A DNA stretch of 64,000 bases from Hyphomicrobiales bacterium (GTDB taxonomy: Bacteria; Pseudomonadota; Alphaproteobacteria; Rhizobiales; Rhizobiaceae). Below, piece after piece: positions 44,793 through 54,296 of the stretch. The first letter of the stretch is position 1. Every line of letters begins with the position of its first letter. The notes beneath the pieces are model-generated. The model was not told the origin of the DNA and searched no databases. It saw only the letters and a program-made list of their open reading frames with translations. The DNA lies in assembly GCA_900472485.1 (NCBI GenBank), contig UCII01000011.1, forward strand, positions 248,001 through 312,000, given 5' to 3'. The translations under genes and the position numbers were made by a program.

Positions 44793-46796
44793 CTACATCA
44801 GGTCGCGGGCGATGCGCTTCTCCTCGAATATCTTCCGGAAGATCTCGGTCTCGCCCTCATAGGCAACGACTGAGGCGCTGATGACCCAGTCCTTTGCCGT
44901 GCAGGATATGGAGGATGTCGCCACCGTGCGAACGAACCAGCCGGGGCGGCTCATGTCGCAAGTCCAAGTCGAGATGCCCGTCATCGACAGCGGGTCGTTT
45001 GGCGCGATCGACCAGACCTCCTCGCGCAGCTGCCGCGTCGAAAGTCCCGTACCGGGATGCTCGGAAAGGCCGGTATCCTCATGGATTTCATAGCGGGTGA
45101 CGCCGGCCGAGAGATCGCGCACCACCTGGCGCTTCGTCAGAGACGGCGCATGCTCGATATATTTCGGCAGCGGATCGGGATTGCCGGGCTGCTTGATGTC
45201 GATGAGCTCATGCGCGCCGAGCTTGGGCAAAGCAAGACCGATGGAGGCGATATCGATCGTCAGGCCAGGATCTTCCGGTGGCGGCAGGACCATCGGCCAG
45301 TAGGAAGTCGACAGCGACAGGCGGATACGGTGCCCCTTCCGGAAACGATAGCCGCAGGCATCGAATGTCACTGTCACTCTGACCTGCTGACTCTTAATCA
45401 GCGGCTCCGGCGCGGCATTGCCGTCGCGATGAGCGAGATTGAGCACGCCGAAGGAGACGCGCGTTGCCGTGCCATCCGGATGGATATCGACGAGCCTGGC
45501 GCAGAGATTGGCAGTTTCGGCGTCGCATCTGAGCGTCAAGGTGACGACGGGGCGGCCGAGATAGTCGTGATCCTCGATCAGCGGCGCGGTCTGGAAGGTC
45601 AGTGACCCGGCATCGTCGACGCGCTGATCGATCGCCATTTCCGCGTCCGGCTTCAGGGTAAACCATTCACCGGAGGCCGTGCCCGTGTCGAGCGGTGAGC
45701 GCAGATAGACGGGATGCTCCGGCGCGTGCGGGATCGGCATGCCTTCCATCAGCGCGCCGAATTGCTCGACATAGAAGCACTGCATCTCCGGCCGCTGCCA
45801 CTCTTTCTTGGCAATCCAGAAGCCGGGGTCGAAATCGCGGCGCATGGCTGGCTTTATGGCATCGAGAATGTAGGCACGCACCGATGGCATGGTCTCGGCG
45901 CCGTTGCGCTCGCCACGCAGCCAGCGGTTCCACCAGGCGATGGCTTCTCCATGGAAATCAACCCGCGGCTTTGGCCAGGCGAAATGCGGATATTTGTGAA
46001 CCCATGGGCCAATCAGCGCCTTCGCCTTATCCCCGAGCCCTTCAACCGCCAGCAGCGGCGTGTTGCGATAACCGTCAGCCCAGCCAGCAATGACGATGGC
46101 GGGAATATCGAAACTCGTGAAATCCTCGCAGATCGACCCATGCCGCCAGAAATCGTCGCGGCGCTGATGCTCCAGCCATTCCTCCATGAAGAAGGGTTCC
46201 TGCTCCAGGCGCTGCCGCCACATATCGCGCCAGTCGTCGCCGACGATGGCCGGATCGGGCGAGCGCGATTGATAGCCGAGCATGGTCGCTGCCCAGGAAA
46301 GCTGGGCGGAGAGGTGGCAGCCGTTCTTGTAGTGGATGTCGTCATTATAACGATCGACCGTAGAGGCGATCGAAATTACTGCTTTCAGTGCCGGGGGCTT
46401 CAGGGCCGCGACCTGCAGGCAGTTGAAGCCGCCCCAGGAAATGCCCATCATGCCGACCGAGCCGTTCGACCACGGCTGTGCCGCGATCCAGGCAATCAGC
46501 TCGCAGGCATTGGCCAGCTCGAGCTCTGTGTATTCGCCATCGATGACGCCGCTGGATTCGCCGGAGCCACGGATATCGACACGAACGCCGGCAATCCCGG
46601 CTGCGGCAAAGACTGGGTAGGTGGATTCATCACGCGGGCTCGTCCCGTCGCGCTTGCGGTAGGGCAGGAACTCGAAAACGGCAGGCACGGGATCGCTCTC
46701 TGCGCCATCGGGCATCCAGATGCGCGCGGCAAGCCGCGTTCCGTCCTTCAGGGTGATCCACTGATTCTCGATAGTGGTGAAGCTGCGTTCGGCCAT
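44793..46796 (-). CDS. CocE/NonD family hydrolase (peptidase S15)
   Basis: A 667-residue serine acyl-hydrolase of the X-Pro dipeptidyl-peptidase/cocaine esterase family. The nucleophile lies in GMMGISWGGFN (GxSxGG), and the C-terminal half is the jelly-roll XPP_C domain. ATG 46796 is preferred to 46802 because of the GGATAT spacing. It is 21 bp downstream of a family-5 binding protein gene on the same strand and probably hydrolyses the compound that protein captures. Confidence 0.87.
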   Translation of the reverse strand: MAERSFTTIENQWITLKDGTRLAARIWMPDGAESDPVPAVFEFLPYRKRDGTSPRDESTYPVFAAAGIAGVRVDIRGSGESSGVIDGEYTELELANACELIAWIAAQPWSNGSVGMMGISWGGFNCLQVAALKPPALKAVISIASTVDRYNDDIHYKNGCHLSAQLSWAATMLGYQSRSPDPAIVGDDWRDMWRQRLEQEPFFMEEWLEHQRRDDFWRHGSICEDFTSFDIPAIVIAGWADGYRNTPLLAVEGLGDKAKALIGPWVHKYPHFAWPKPRVDFHGEAIAWWNRWLRGERNGAETMPSVRAYILDAIKPAMRRDFDPGFWIAKKEWQRPEMQCFYVEQFGALMEGMPIPHAPEHPVYLRSPLDTGTASGEWFTLKPDAEMAIDQRVDDAGSLTFQTAPLIEDHDYLGRPVVTLTLRCDAETANLCARLVDIHPDGTATRVSFGVLNLAHRDGNAAPEPLIKSQQVRVTVTFDACGYRFRKGHRIRLSLSTSYWPMVLPPPEDPGLTIDIASIGLALPKLGAHELIDIKQPGNPDPLPKYIEHAPSLTKRQVVRDLSAGVTRYEIHEDTGLSEHPGTGLSTRQLREEVWSIAPNDPLSMTGISTWTCDMSRPGWFVRTVATSSISCTAKDWVISASVVAYEGETEIFRKIFEEKRIARDLM

Positions 46797-46817
46797 GATC
46801 ATATATCCAGAAGAGGT

Positions 46818-48398
46818 TTAGGCGTTAAACCATACACGGCTGCCGATGTAGCCGTTGGACATATCGTTGCCGATATCGTCGACATATCCCTTCAGCGTTT
46901 TCGCAGAGGCCATGATGTAGTCATTGAAGACGGGCAGGATCAGGCCACCATCGTCTCGCACCATCAGCGCTAGCTGTCGATAAAGTACCTTGCGCTTGGC
47001 CTCATCGAGTTCAGACCTTGCCTGCAGCACCAACTTGTCGAAGTTAGGGCGCTTGAAACGCGTGTCGTTCCATTCTGCGGTCGACAGGTAGGAAGTGGAA
47101 TAGCGCGAATCCTGCGTCGGGCGACCGCCCCAGAAGGAGGCGCAGAAAGGCTGCTTGTTCCAGACGTTGGTCCAATAGCCATCTTCCGGTTCGCGCTTCA
47201 CGTCGATCGCGATGCCGGCCTTGCGCGCGCTCTGCTGAAACAGGATCGCCGCATCCACGGCACCCGGAAAAGCTGCGTCTGAGGTGAGCAACTGAACTGG
47301 GCGGTCGAGGCCCGATTTCTTGAAGTGGAAGGCGGCCTTGTCCGGATCATATGGGCGCTGCTCGATATCGGTCGGCGCAAGCGCGTAGTTGGAATTGACC
47401 GGATAGTCGTTGCCGATCGTTCCGTAGCCGCCCAGAACCTTGTCCAGGATCGACTTGCGGTCGATCGCATATTTCAGCGCAAGCCGCAGATCGGCGTTGT
47501 CGAAAGGCGCGGTGTCGCAATGCATCAGGAAGCAGTAGAAGCCCTTGCCGGCATTGCGGACTATCTCGACGGCCGGTGCCCTCTGCAGCATCGGTACGGT
47601 CTTCGGATCGACATTGTTGACGAAATGGACCTGACCGGAGGCCAGCGCTGCAATGCGGGCGGTGTTGTCGTTGATGACGAGGATTTCAACGCTGTCGACA
47701 AAGCCCCGGTCGGAGCGCCAATCCCTAGGGTTCTTCTCGAAGGTGGCGCGAACGCCCGGCTCAAAGCTTTTCAGAATGTAGGGGCCGGTGCCGATGGCCG
47801 CCGCCGGCTTGTCGACGCCGCCCTTTGGCTGGATGATCAGGTGGTAATCGGTGAGAAGGAGAGGCAGGTCCGCATTGCCTTCGGAAAGCGTCAGGACAAG
47901 ATCGCCCGCTTTTTCTTCGATGCCGGTGATCGAGGCCATGAGCCCAAGAGCGCCCGACTGCGAATTCTTGTCCGCGTGCCGCTTCAGGGTCGCGACGATA
48001 TCGGCAACCGTCATCTTGCTGCCGTCGTGAAACTGCACGTCGTTCCTGATCTTGAAGGTCCAGACCGATGCGTCCGCCGATGGCATCCAGGAAGTCGCCA
48101 ACGACGGCAGGGGAGCGCCGGTCTTCGGATCGGATTCGATAAGCGTGTCGCCCCAGAGACGGCCAATGACGAACAAGACGGAGGCGCTATAAGTCGCGGG
48201 GTCGAGCGCATCGCTGGTGGCGCCGCCCTTGAGGCCGAGCTTCAGATGGCCACCACGCTTTGCTTCCTGCGCGCGGGCATCGCGCGGCATCAGGAGGCCG
48301 GAGGCGAGGGCCGGCAATGCGCCCAGCGCGGCAGCGCCGCCCAGGAAATGGCGGCGGCCGATTTTCAGCTGCGAAGATTGATCCTTTTGATGCGTCAT
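46818..48398 (-). CDS. Family-5 ABC substrate-binding protein (orphan copy)
   Basis: A 526-residue dipeptide/oligopeptide-type binding protein. The N-terminus has a twin-arginine-like motif GRRHFLGGAA followed by a hydrophobic stretch, suggesting Tat export. It is highly similar over its full length to the binding protein at 54297-55886 (shared FEPGVRATFE, RGFVDSVEI and GNDMSNGY segments). It has no permease of its own and likely shares the importer at 50.6-54.1 kb. It is paired with the CocE/NonD hydrolase. Confidence 0.88.
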   Translation of the reverse strand: MTHQKDQSSQLKIGRRHFLGGAAALGALPALASGLLMPRDARAQEAKRGGHLKLGLKGGATSDALDPATYSASVLFVIGRLWGDTLIESDPKTGAPLPSLATSWMPSADASVWTFKIRNDVQFHDGSKMTVADIVATLKRHADKNSQSGALGLMASITGIEEKAGDLVLTLSEGNADLPLLLTDYHLIIQPKGGVDKPAAAIGTGPYILKSFEPGVRATFEKNPRDWRSDRGFVDSVEILVINDNTARIAALASGQVHFVNNVDPKTVPMLQRAPAVEIVRNAGKGFYCFLMHCDTAPFDNADLRLALKYAIDRKSILDKVLGGYGTIGNDYPVNSNYALAPTDIEQRPYDPDKAAFHFKKSGLDRPVQLLTSDAAFPGAVDAAILFQQSARKAGIAIDVKREPEDGYWTNVWNKQPFCASFWGGRPTQDSRYSTSYLSTAEWNDTRFKRPNFDKLVLQARSELDEAKRKVLYRQLALMVRDDGGLILPVFNDYIMASAKTLKGYVDDIGNDMSNGYIGSRVWFNA

Positions 48399-48520
48399 GA
48401 CAGTCCCCTCGTTTCCATTTTGTGCGTGGAAACCTAGGGAGCGGATCGGCTCATGCAATTTCGCGACTTGACGCATCTTTAAGCGAGTTTACGCTAGTTC
48501 CTTCCAAGACGGAGCTACCG

Positions 48521-49306
48521 GTGCCTCATTTAGTCGAGAACCTCAAAATTGCTTGCGCAACCCAACGCTCCATTTCGCATCTGTGCCGTGCAATCGATAT
48601 GAACCGGCAGCAATTCAACCGATATATCAACGGCCAGACGAGGCCGTCTGCCCATAATCTGGCGCGCATTGCCAAGTATTTCGATCTTGAGGCCGCCGAC
48701 TTTGGTCTTGCTCCCAGGCTCTTTCGCGAGCGCCTTCGCAAACCGGCCCTGGACCTCAATCAAAGTTCCGAATTGTTAAGGGCGTTCCCCGGAGATCTAA
48801 GCGCGCTCCGGCGCCATATCGGCTATTTTCAGACCTACCATCGCTCACCCTCCTGGCCGGGGATGGTCGTCTGTTCCTGCAGTCGTCTTGTCGAGCAAGG
48901 CGGTCTTGTGCATGTCAAGTCGATGGAGCGCCTGCGGGACCCCGGAAACGGCATCCAGCAGTTTTCCAAATATGTGGGTTTGGCCGCCTTCTATCGAAAC
49001 CGGATCTTCATTACCGAGCGTGTCGTCGGCTCGAATCCCATATTGTCACAGACGATTCTCCTGCCCTTCGACGAGTACCAGCGCGTCTATCTGCGCGGTA
49101 CGACAATGGGAGTTTCCTGGCGAAAGGAAAACCTCCCCTATGCCTCACGGATGATCTGGCGCCATGTCGGCACCGAGCCGGACCTTCGTGAACTTCTCTC
49201 GCGCTGCGGACCTCTGCCGCTATCGTCGCGCCGGCTGCCGCCGACGGTGCGCTCATTCCTCGCCGATCCATCCGCAGAAGTATATTCGGTGCCGGCAGAA
49301 TATTAA
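48521..49306 (+). CDS. Helix-turn-helix regulator with unknown C-terminal domain
   Basis: A 261-residue protein. An N-terminal XRE/Cro-type HTH (about residues 10-60: QRSISHLCRAIDMNRQQFNR then GQTRPSAHNLARIAKYF) precedes about 190 residues of no recognised family, mixed alpha/beta, with SPSWPGMVVCSCSRL and TTMGVSW segments. GTG 48521 has ACGGAG upstream. It is divergent to the orphan binding protein gene and could control it. Confidence 0.7.
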   Translation: MPHLVENLKIACATQRSISHLCRAIDMNRQQFNRYINGQTRPSAHNLARIAKYFDLEAADFGLAPRLFRERLRKPALDLNQSSELLRAFPGDLSALRRHIGYFQTYHRSPSWPGMVVCSCSRLVEQGGLVHVKSMERLRDPGNGIQQFSKYVGLAAFYRNRIFITERVVGSNPILSQTILLPFDEYQRVYLRGTTMGVSWRKENLPYASRMIWRHVGTEPDLRELLSRCGPLPLSSRRLPPTVRSFLADPSAEVYSVPAEY

Positions 49307-49468
49307 GGAGCCGATTGCCCGGTCGGGTTAGTCTTCGGCGGTTCGAGAGCGAAACCCTCAAATACAATAGAAAGTTGTGCTTTTACAGAATATATTAAGG
49401 GTCGCTTTATATGATTGCAGCCTATCTTGAGGTTGGCGACACATGCTTTGACATTCGGGGGCGGTTAG

Positions 49469-50578
49469 ATGCTTTTCTCTGCGAGAACGGATGCAGATTC
49501 CAGCCCTCATACCTACGTCAGCGATCTGCTTCGGCAAGAAGCAAAGTTTGATTTACGCCACGACGCAGACATTCCCGATGCTGTCTCAGTCAATCGGCTG
49601 TTGAGTTTTATCAAGCATTTGTGGAGCGAAACCGGCGAGGAGCTGGATGTCAATGTCTTCTATCGTCATCGCACCCTTGATGCCCTCGGCCTTGCAATTT
49701 CCAATCACGAAGACCTCTCAGTCTCGCCGAAAATCATAGAACTCCGAAGCGGAGAAGGTACCGCTCCTTTGCTGCTATTTGCCGGCGGAGCAAGCTGCTT
49801 CCTGGAAATGCAGCAACTGATCAAGGAAATCCGCTTTCCCGGACCGATTCTCGGTGTTGCTTTGACGGCCTTCAATCGCGATCGCCACCATCCGGCAACG
49901 GTCGAAGACGAGGTCCAAAGTACGCTGAGAGCGCTGCAGGCAGCAGGGATCCGCGAGCCATATCGATTGCTCGGTTATTCGTTTGGCGGTGTTTTTGCCT
50001 TGGAGCTCGCTCGCGTCTTGAGCGCGCAGAGGCAAAAGATTGCATTCCTTGGCATGCTGGATACTCCGTTTGGCGAGCAGGAGTGGCCCCTGATGACCTG
50101 GAGCAGGTTCATGTGGCAACGCTGGAGAAGAGCCCGAACCAGAAAGAAGGACCTAAGGAAAACCGATGCTCAGCCACGCCGCCAAGCATCGACTCAGGCC
50201 GGCGGGTCGGTTATCGGGCGACGAGAACTCCTCGCAAAAAAACTGAAGCCCCTTTCTTTCCGCTACGCCGATCCGCATTCGGCCTATTATCCGGAGCTGG
50301 CACCGCAATGGATGGGGGATTATCCGCCGCGTTACGATGCGGCTGCCAGACAACTTCTGCGCATGAAAGGCCTTTACAAACCAAGCTGTTACGACGGCGA
50401 GTTGACCTTCTACCGCAGCCTGCAAGGCTCGCCGGTCGATTGCGATCCCAAGACCATATGGGGGCGCTTTCTCACGCACGCGAACTGGGTTGATGCTGCC
50501 GGCAACCACCAGAGCATGATTGTCGGCCGCAACGCCGGCACGCTCGCTCGCGACCTTAGCGCGCGGCTTGTGCGCTGA
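49469..50578 (+). CDS. Thioesterase-domain protein with carrier-like N-terminus
   Basis: A 369-residue protein. Residues about 95-200 form an alpha/beta thioesterase core like those ending NRPS/PKS lines (LLLFAGGASCF, then the GYSFGG elbow with Ser171 and ALELA). The candidate His is in AAGNHQSMI near the C-terminus. Residues about 38-80 look like a degraded peptidyl-carrier domain (FIKHLWSETGEELDVNVFYR) in which the phosphopantetheine serine position reads RHRTL. No synthetase gene is nearby. Function unknown. Confidence 0.75.
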   Translation: MLFSARTDADSSPHTYVSDLLRQEAKFDLRHDADIPDAVSVNRLLSFIKHLWSETGEELDVNVFYRHRTLDALGLAISNHEDLSVSPKIIELRSGEGTAPLLLFAGGASCFLEMQQLIKEIRFPGPILGVALTAFNRDRHHPATVEDEVQSTLRALQAAGIREPYRLLGYSFGGVFALELARVLSAQRQKIAFLGMLDTPFGEQEWPLMTWSRFMWQRWRRARTRKKDLRKTDAQPRRQASTQAGGSVIGRRELLAKKLKPLSFRYADPHSAYYPELAPQWMGDYPPRYDAAARQLLRMKGLYKPSCYDGELTFYRSLQGSPVDCDPKTIWGRFLTHANWVDAAGNHQSMIVGRNAGTLARDLSARLVR

Positions 50579-50641
50579 GGTCTCCATCGGCATGAAAGCG
50601 CGAGTGAAGGCTAAGCCGCAGAGGTGAAAGATGCCGGTCCT

Positions 50642-52273
50642 TCAATTTCCAGCGCTTGCCATCCTCCGAGTCGTCAGCACGCGCTCCAGCCAGCCGATCT
50701 CCATTTCGGGCACCGACTTCAACAGCAAGTCGGTGTAATCGTCGAACGGCGGCGAAAGCGCTTGCGATTTCGGGCCGAAGCGAACGAGCTTGCCGCGATG
50801 CATCACCGCGACGCTGTCGGCGATGGCGCGCACGATGGCGATATCGTGGGTGATGAAGACGTAGGAGAGATGCGCCTCTTCCTGCAGCTTCAAGAGCAGT
50901 TTCAGAATGCCCTCGGCAACAAGCGGATCGAGCGCCGAGGTCGGCTCGTCGCAAAGAATGAGTTCCGGCTTGGCCGCAAGCGCTCTAGCGATGGCGACAC
51001 GCTGTTTCTGGCCGCCGGAAAGCTCGGCCGGATAGCGGTCGATGAAGCCGTTGCCCATTTCGATCTGATCCAGTAGCTCTTTCACGCGCGCCGTCTTTGC
51101 AGCGCCACGCAGGCCGTCATAGAAGGTCAGCGGGCGGCCGATGATTTCACGCACGGTCTGGCGCGGGTTCATCGCGGTATCGGCCATCTGGTAGATCAGC
51201 TGGATACGCCGCAGTTCCTGCCGCGAGCGGTCTTTCAAGGCTGAGGTCAGCGGCTTGCCGTCAAAGGAAATCCGCCCGTCGCTCGGGGGCAGCAGGCCGG
51301 TGATGACGCGGGCGAGTGTCGATTTGCCAGAACCGGACTCGCCGACCACTGCCAAAGTCTGACCTTTAGGAACATGTAGAGAAACATCGTGCAATACTTT
51401 GAAGCCATTCGAGTATTGCGCGCTGATGTTCTCAACTTTCAAAAGCGCGCTCGTCTGATCGGTGGCTTCTGCGCGTACTTCCTGGCGAACGTTGACGAGG
51501 GCGCGGGTATAATCCTGCCGCGGCTCCTCGATGATCTGTTGGACGTTGCCATATTCCACCGTCTTGCCGTGCCGCAACACCATGATGTCGTCGGAAATCT
51601 GGGCGACGACGGCGAGGTCATGGGTGATATAGAGCGCGGCGGTATGCGTCTCCTCGATGGCGTGCTTGATGGCCGCCAGCACGTCGATCTGCGTGGTGAC
51701 ATCGAGCGCGGTCGTCGGTTCGTCGAAGACGATCAGTTCGGGATTGGAGCAGAGCGCCATCGCGGTCATGGCGCGCTGAAGCTGACCCCCGGAGACCTGA
51801 TGCGGATAGCGGTCCCCGAAGGTTTCCGGATTAGGCAAGCCAAGCACGCGGAAGAGATAAAGCGCCCGCTTTCTTGCCTCCTCCTTCGTCATCAAGCCAT
51901 GCTTCACCGTTGCTTCAATGACCTGATCACCCAAGCGATGCGCCGGATTGAAGGCGGCCGCTGCTGATTGCGCGACATAGCAGACCCGGGCGCCGCGAAT
52001 CCTGCGGATGCCGGATTTGCCGAGCGGCAGGATGTCCGTGCCGTCAAGCAATACCTGCCCGCCGGTGATTTCGGCGCCACCACGGCCATAGGCAAGCGCT
52101 GAAAGACCGATGGTGGACTTGCCGGCGCCGGACTCGCCGATCAGCCCGAGCACTTTGCCCTTTTGCAGATCGAAAGAAACGCCATCGACGATGGTGACGC
52201 GCTTCGGTGGCTCGCCCGGTGGATAGCTGGTCGCCTCGATCTTCAGATCGCGAACGGAAAGAAGCTCAGGCAT
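50642..52273 (-). CDS. Fused dipeptide-type ABC ATPase (DppD-DppF)
   Basis: A 543-residue double ATPase energising a family-5 importer. The first half has Walker A GESGAGKST and signature VSGGQLQRAMTAMAL. The second half has GESGSGKST and [18 protein letters not shown] 52273 is backed by GGGAGGG, and the start overlaps the upstream permease stop by 8 bp. It is the last gene of the operon. Confidence 0.9.
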   Translation of the reverse strand: MPELLSVRDLKIEATSYPPGEPPKRVTIVDGVSFDLQKGKVLGLIGESGAGKSTIGLSALAYGRGGAEITGGQVLLDGTDILPLGKSGIRRIRGARVCYVAQSAAAAFNPAHRLGDQVIEATVKHGLMTKEEARKRALYLFRVLGLPNPETFGDRYPHQVSGGQLQRAMTAMALCSNPELIVFDEPTTALDVTTQIDVLAAIKHAIEETHTAALYITHDLAVVAQISDDIMVLRHGKTVEYGNVQQIIEEPRQDYTRALVNVRQEVRAEATDQTSALLKVENISAQYSNGFKVLHDVSLHVPKGQTLAVVGESGSGKSTLARVITGLLPPSDGRISFDGKPLTSALKDRSRQELRRIQLIYQMADTAMNPRQTVREIIGRPLTFYDGLRGAAKTARVKELLDQIEMGNGFIDRYPAELSGGQKQRVAIARALAAKPELILCDEPTSALDPLVAEGILKLLLKLQEEAHLSYVFITHDIAIVRAIADSVAVMHRGKLVRFGPKSQALSPPFDDYTDLLLKSVPEMEIGWLERVLTTRRMASAGN

Positions 52274-53093
52274 CGCCACGCCCTCCCTTGAGGCTGGAAG
52301 TACGCCTTAAAAGCCAGTCGACCACCAGATTGACACAGATTGCGAGTGCCGCAATGGCGGAACCCGGCACGAGCGCGGCAGAGATGCCGAAGATGATGCC
52401 GTCCTTATTGTCCTTGACCATACCGCCCCAGTCGGCCGCCGGCGGCTGAATACCGAGACCGAGGAAGGAGAGGGTGGAGAGGAATAGGATCGAGAAGGCG
52501 AAGCGCAGCCCGAACTCCGCCAGCAGCGGCGACAGCGTATTCGGCAGGATCTCGCGGAAGATGATCCAGATCTTGCCTTCGCCGCGCAGCTTGGCCGCTT
52601 CGACGAATTCCATGACAGCGACATCGAGCGCCACGGCGCGGCCGAGGCGATAGACGCGGGTGGAATCGAGGATCGCCATGACGAGGATCAGCACGATCAG
52701 GCTCTGCGGCAGGACTGCGAGCACCACGAGCGCGAAGATCAGCGTCGGGATCGACATCATCAGGTCGTTGAAGCGCGAAAAGACCGTGTCGATCCATCCG
52801 CGCGAGACGGCGGCGGTGAAGCTGAGGATGATGCCGAGCGAGAAGGAGATGATCGTTGCCGCCAGCGCGACGAAGAGCGTCGTGCGGGTGCCGTAGATCA
52901 GACGCGACAGGATATCGCGGCCGAGATTGTCGAGGCCGAAGAAATATTGCGCATCGGCGGGCTGCCAGACATTGCCCACGACTTCCGTCTCGCCGAAAGG
53001 GGCGATCCAGGGGGCGAAGATCGCACAGATGAAGGCAATTAAAATACCGATGATGCCGATCCAGGCGGTGATGGGGATATCTCTCAATCTCAT
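52266..53093 (-). CDS. Dipeptide-type ABC permease (DppC-like)
   Basis: A 275-residue inner-membrane permease with six helices and the EAA loop EFVEAAKLRGEGKIWIIFRE. ATG 53093 overlaps the dppB-like stop by 4 bp. The segment FGLDNLGRDILSRLIYGTRT is typical of DppC/OppC. Confidence 0.9.
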   Translation of the reverse strand: MRLRDIPITAWIGIIGILIAFICAIFAPWIAPFGETEVVGNVWQPADAQYFFGLDNLGRDILSRLIYGTRTTLFVALAATIISFSLGIILSFTAAVSRGWIDTVFSRFNDLMMSIPTLIFALVVLAVLPQSLIVLILVMAILDSTRVYRLGRAVALDVAVMEFVEAAKLRGEGKIWIIFREILPNTLSPLLAEFGLRFAFSILFLSTLSFLGLGIQPPAADWGGMVKDNKDGIIFGISAALVPGSAIAALAICVNLVVDWLLRRTSSLKGGRGDA

Positions 53094-54097
53094 CGCGGAT
53101 GCCTCAGACGTGGGTTGGCGATGATGGCGAGAATATCGGCCGTCATATTGAGGAAGATGTAGACGGCGGCGAAGATCAGGCCGCAGGCCTGGACGACGGG
53201 CATGTCGCGCACCGTCACGGCGTCGACCATATACTGGCCCATGCCGGGATAGACGAAGACGACTTCGACGACGACGACGCCGACGATGAGATAGGCGAGG
53301 TTCAGCGCGATCACATTGATAATCGGCGCCAGCGCATTGGGAGCTGCGTGCTTGACGATGGCGCGGAAGGCGGAGAGCCCCTTCAGTTCGGCGGTTTCCA
53401 TATAGGCCGAGGACATGACGGACAGAATGGCAGCCCTTGTCATGCGCATCATGTGCGCAAGCACGACCAGAACAAGCGTTGCGGTTGGCAGCGCGGTCGC
53501 CTTCAACCGCTCGATGAAGCCCATGCCATCGAAGACCGTCGCCGGAAAGGTCGCGACACCGAATTTGACGGAAAAGAACATGATGAGGAGATAGCCGATG
53601 AAGAATTCCGGCAGCGAGATCGCCGCCAGCGAGATGACATTGATGATCTTGTCGGGCAATCGGTTCCTGAAATGGACCGCTAGCATGCCCAGGCAGACCG
53701 CCAGCGGCACTGAAATCAACGCGGCAAAGCCGGCGAGAAACAGGGAGTTGCCGAGCCGCTTGCCGATCTGCTCGCCGACGGAATTCTTGCTGGCCCAGGA
53801 GGTGCCGAAGTCTCCCTGGACGGCATTGCCGAGCCATTGCACATAGCGGGTGACCACAGGCCGGTTGAGGCCAAGCTCCTCGCGGATATTGGCGACGGCC
53901 TGCGGCGTTGCCGATTGGCCGAGATAAGTGGTTGCAAAATCACCGGGCAGGGCTTCTAGCCCACCGAAGATCAGGACGGAGACCGCAAAGAGCAGAATGA
54001 TACTGAGCACGCAACGCTCGATAATGAGGGCCAGCAGCGGAAAGCGCTGCTTGAACCTCAACCCGGGCAGAACGGTTCCGGGAGGTGAATTGGACAT
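53090..54097 (-). CDS. Dipeptide-type ABC permease (DppB-like)
   Basis: A 335-residue inner-membrane permease. The N-terminal helix is followed by a periplasmic loop with ALPGDFATTYLGQSATP and later GDFGTSW, and the EAA loop reads AELKGLSAFRAIVKHAAPNA. It follows the binding protein by 199 bp, a gap containing a stem-loop. Confidence 0.9.
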   Translation of the reverse strand: MSNSPPGTVLPGLRFKQRFPLLALIIERCVLSIILLFAVSVLIFGGLEALPGDFATTYLGQSATPQAVANIREELGLNRPVVTRYVQWLGNAVQGDFGTSWASKNSVGEQIGKRLGNSLFLAGFAALISVPLAVCLGMLAVHFRNRLPDKIINVISLAAISLPEFFIGYLLIMFFSVKFGVATFPATVFDGMGFIERLKATALPTATLVLVVLAHMMRMTRAAILSVMSSAYMETAELKGLSAFRAIVKHAAPNALAPIINVIALNLAYLIVGVVVVEVVFVYPGMGQYMVDAVTVRDMPVVQACGLIFAAVYIFLNMTADILAIIANPRLRHPR

Positions 54098-54228
54098 GGC
54101 CGATGCCTCGCACTGAGAGCGGCTCCATGTTTCATGGGAATCGCTAAGCCGCTCAATCTTGTTGTTTTACGCAATTCCGGCCGAAAAACAGCTGAGCATT
54201 TTTCCGGGAATTACATGAAACGTCGGGA

Positions 54229-54253
54229 GGACCGCGAAAACCTTTCGCGGTCC
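54229..54253 (-). other. Intercistronic stem-loop between binding protein and permease
   Basis: Perfect 11-bp stem (GGACCGCGAAA / TTTCGCGGTCC) with a 3-base loop, 43 bp after the binding-protein stop. No T run follows on the minus strand, so partial attenuation or mRNA stabilisation is more likely than full termination. Confidence 0.65.
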
Positions 54254-54296
54254 GGGCTGTGTCAGAGATGAGGGCGTTTTCGCCCGGCTTCGGGCA

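Noticed and set aside
45714..46973. Open frame of 419 codons on the plus strand
   Set aside because: Antisense to the CocE/NonD hydrolase, which has an intact GxSxGG motif.
53096..53837. Upstream in-frame extension of the DppC-like permease
   Set aside because: It runs antisense-frame through the DppB-like gene; family similarity begins at ATG 53093.
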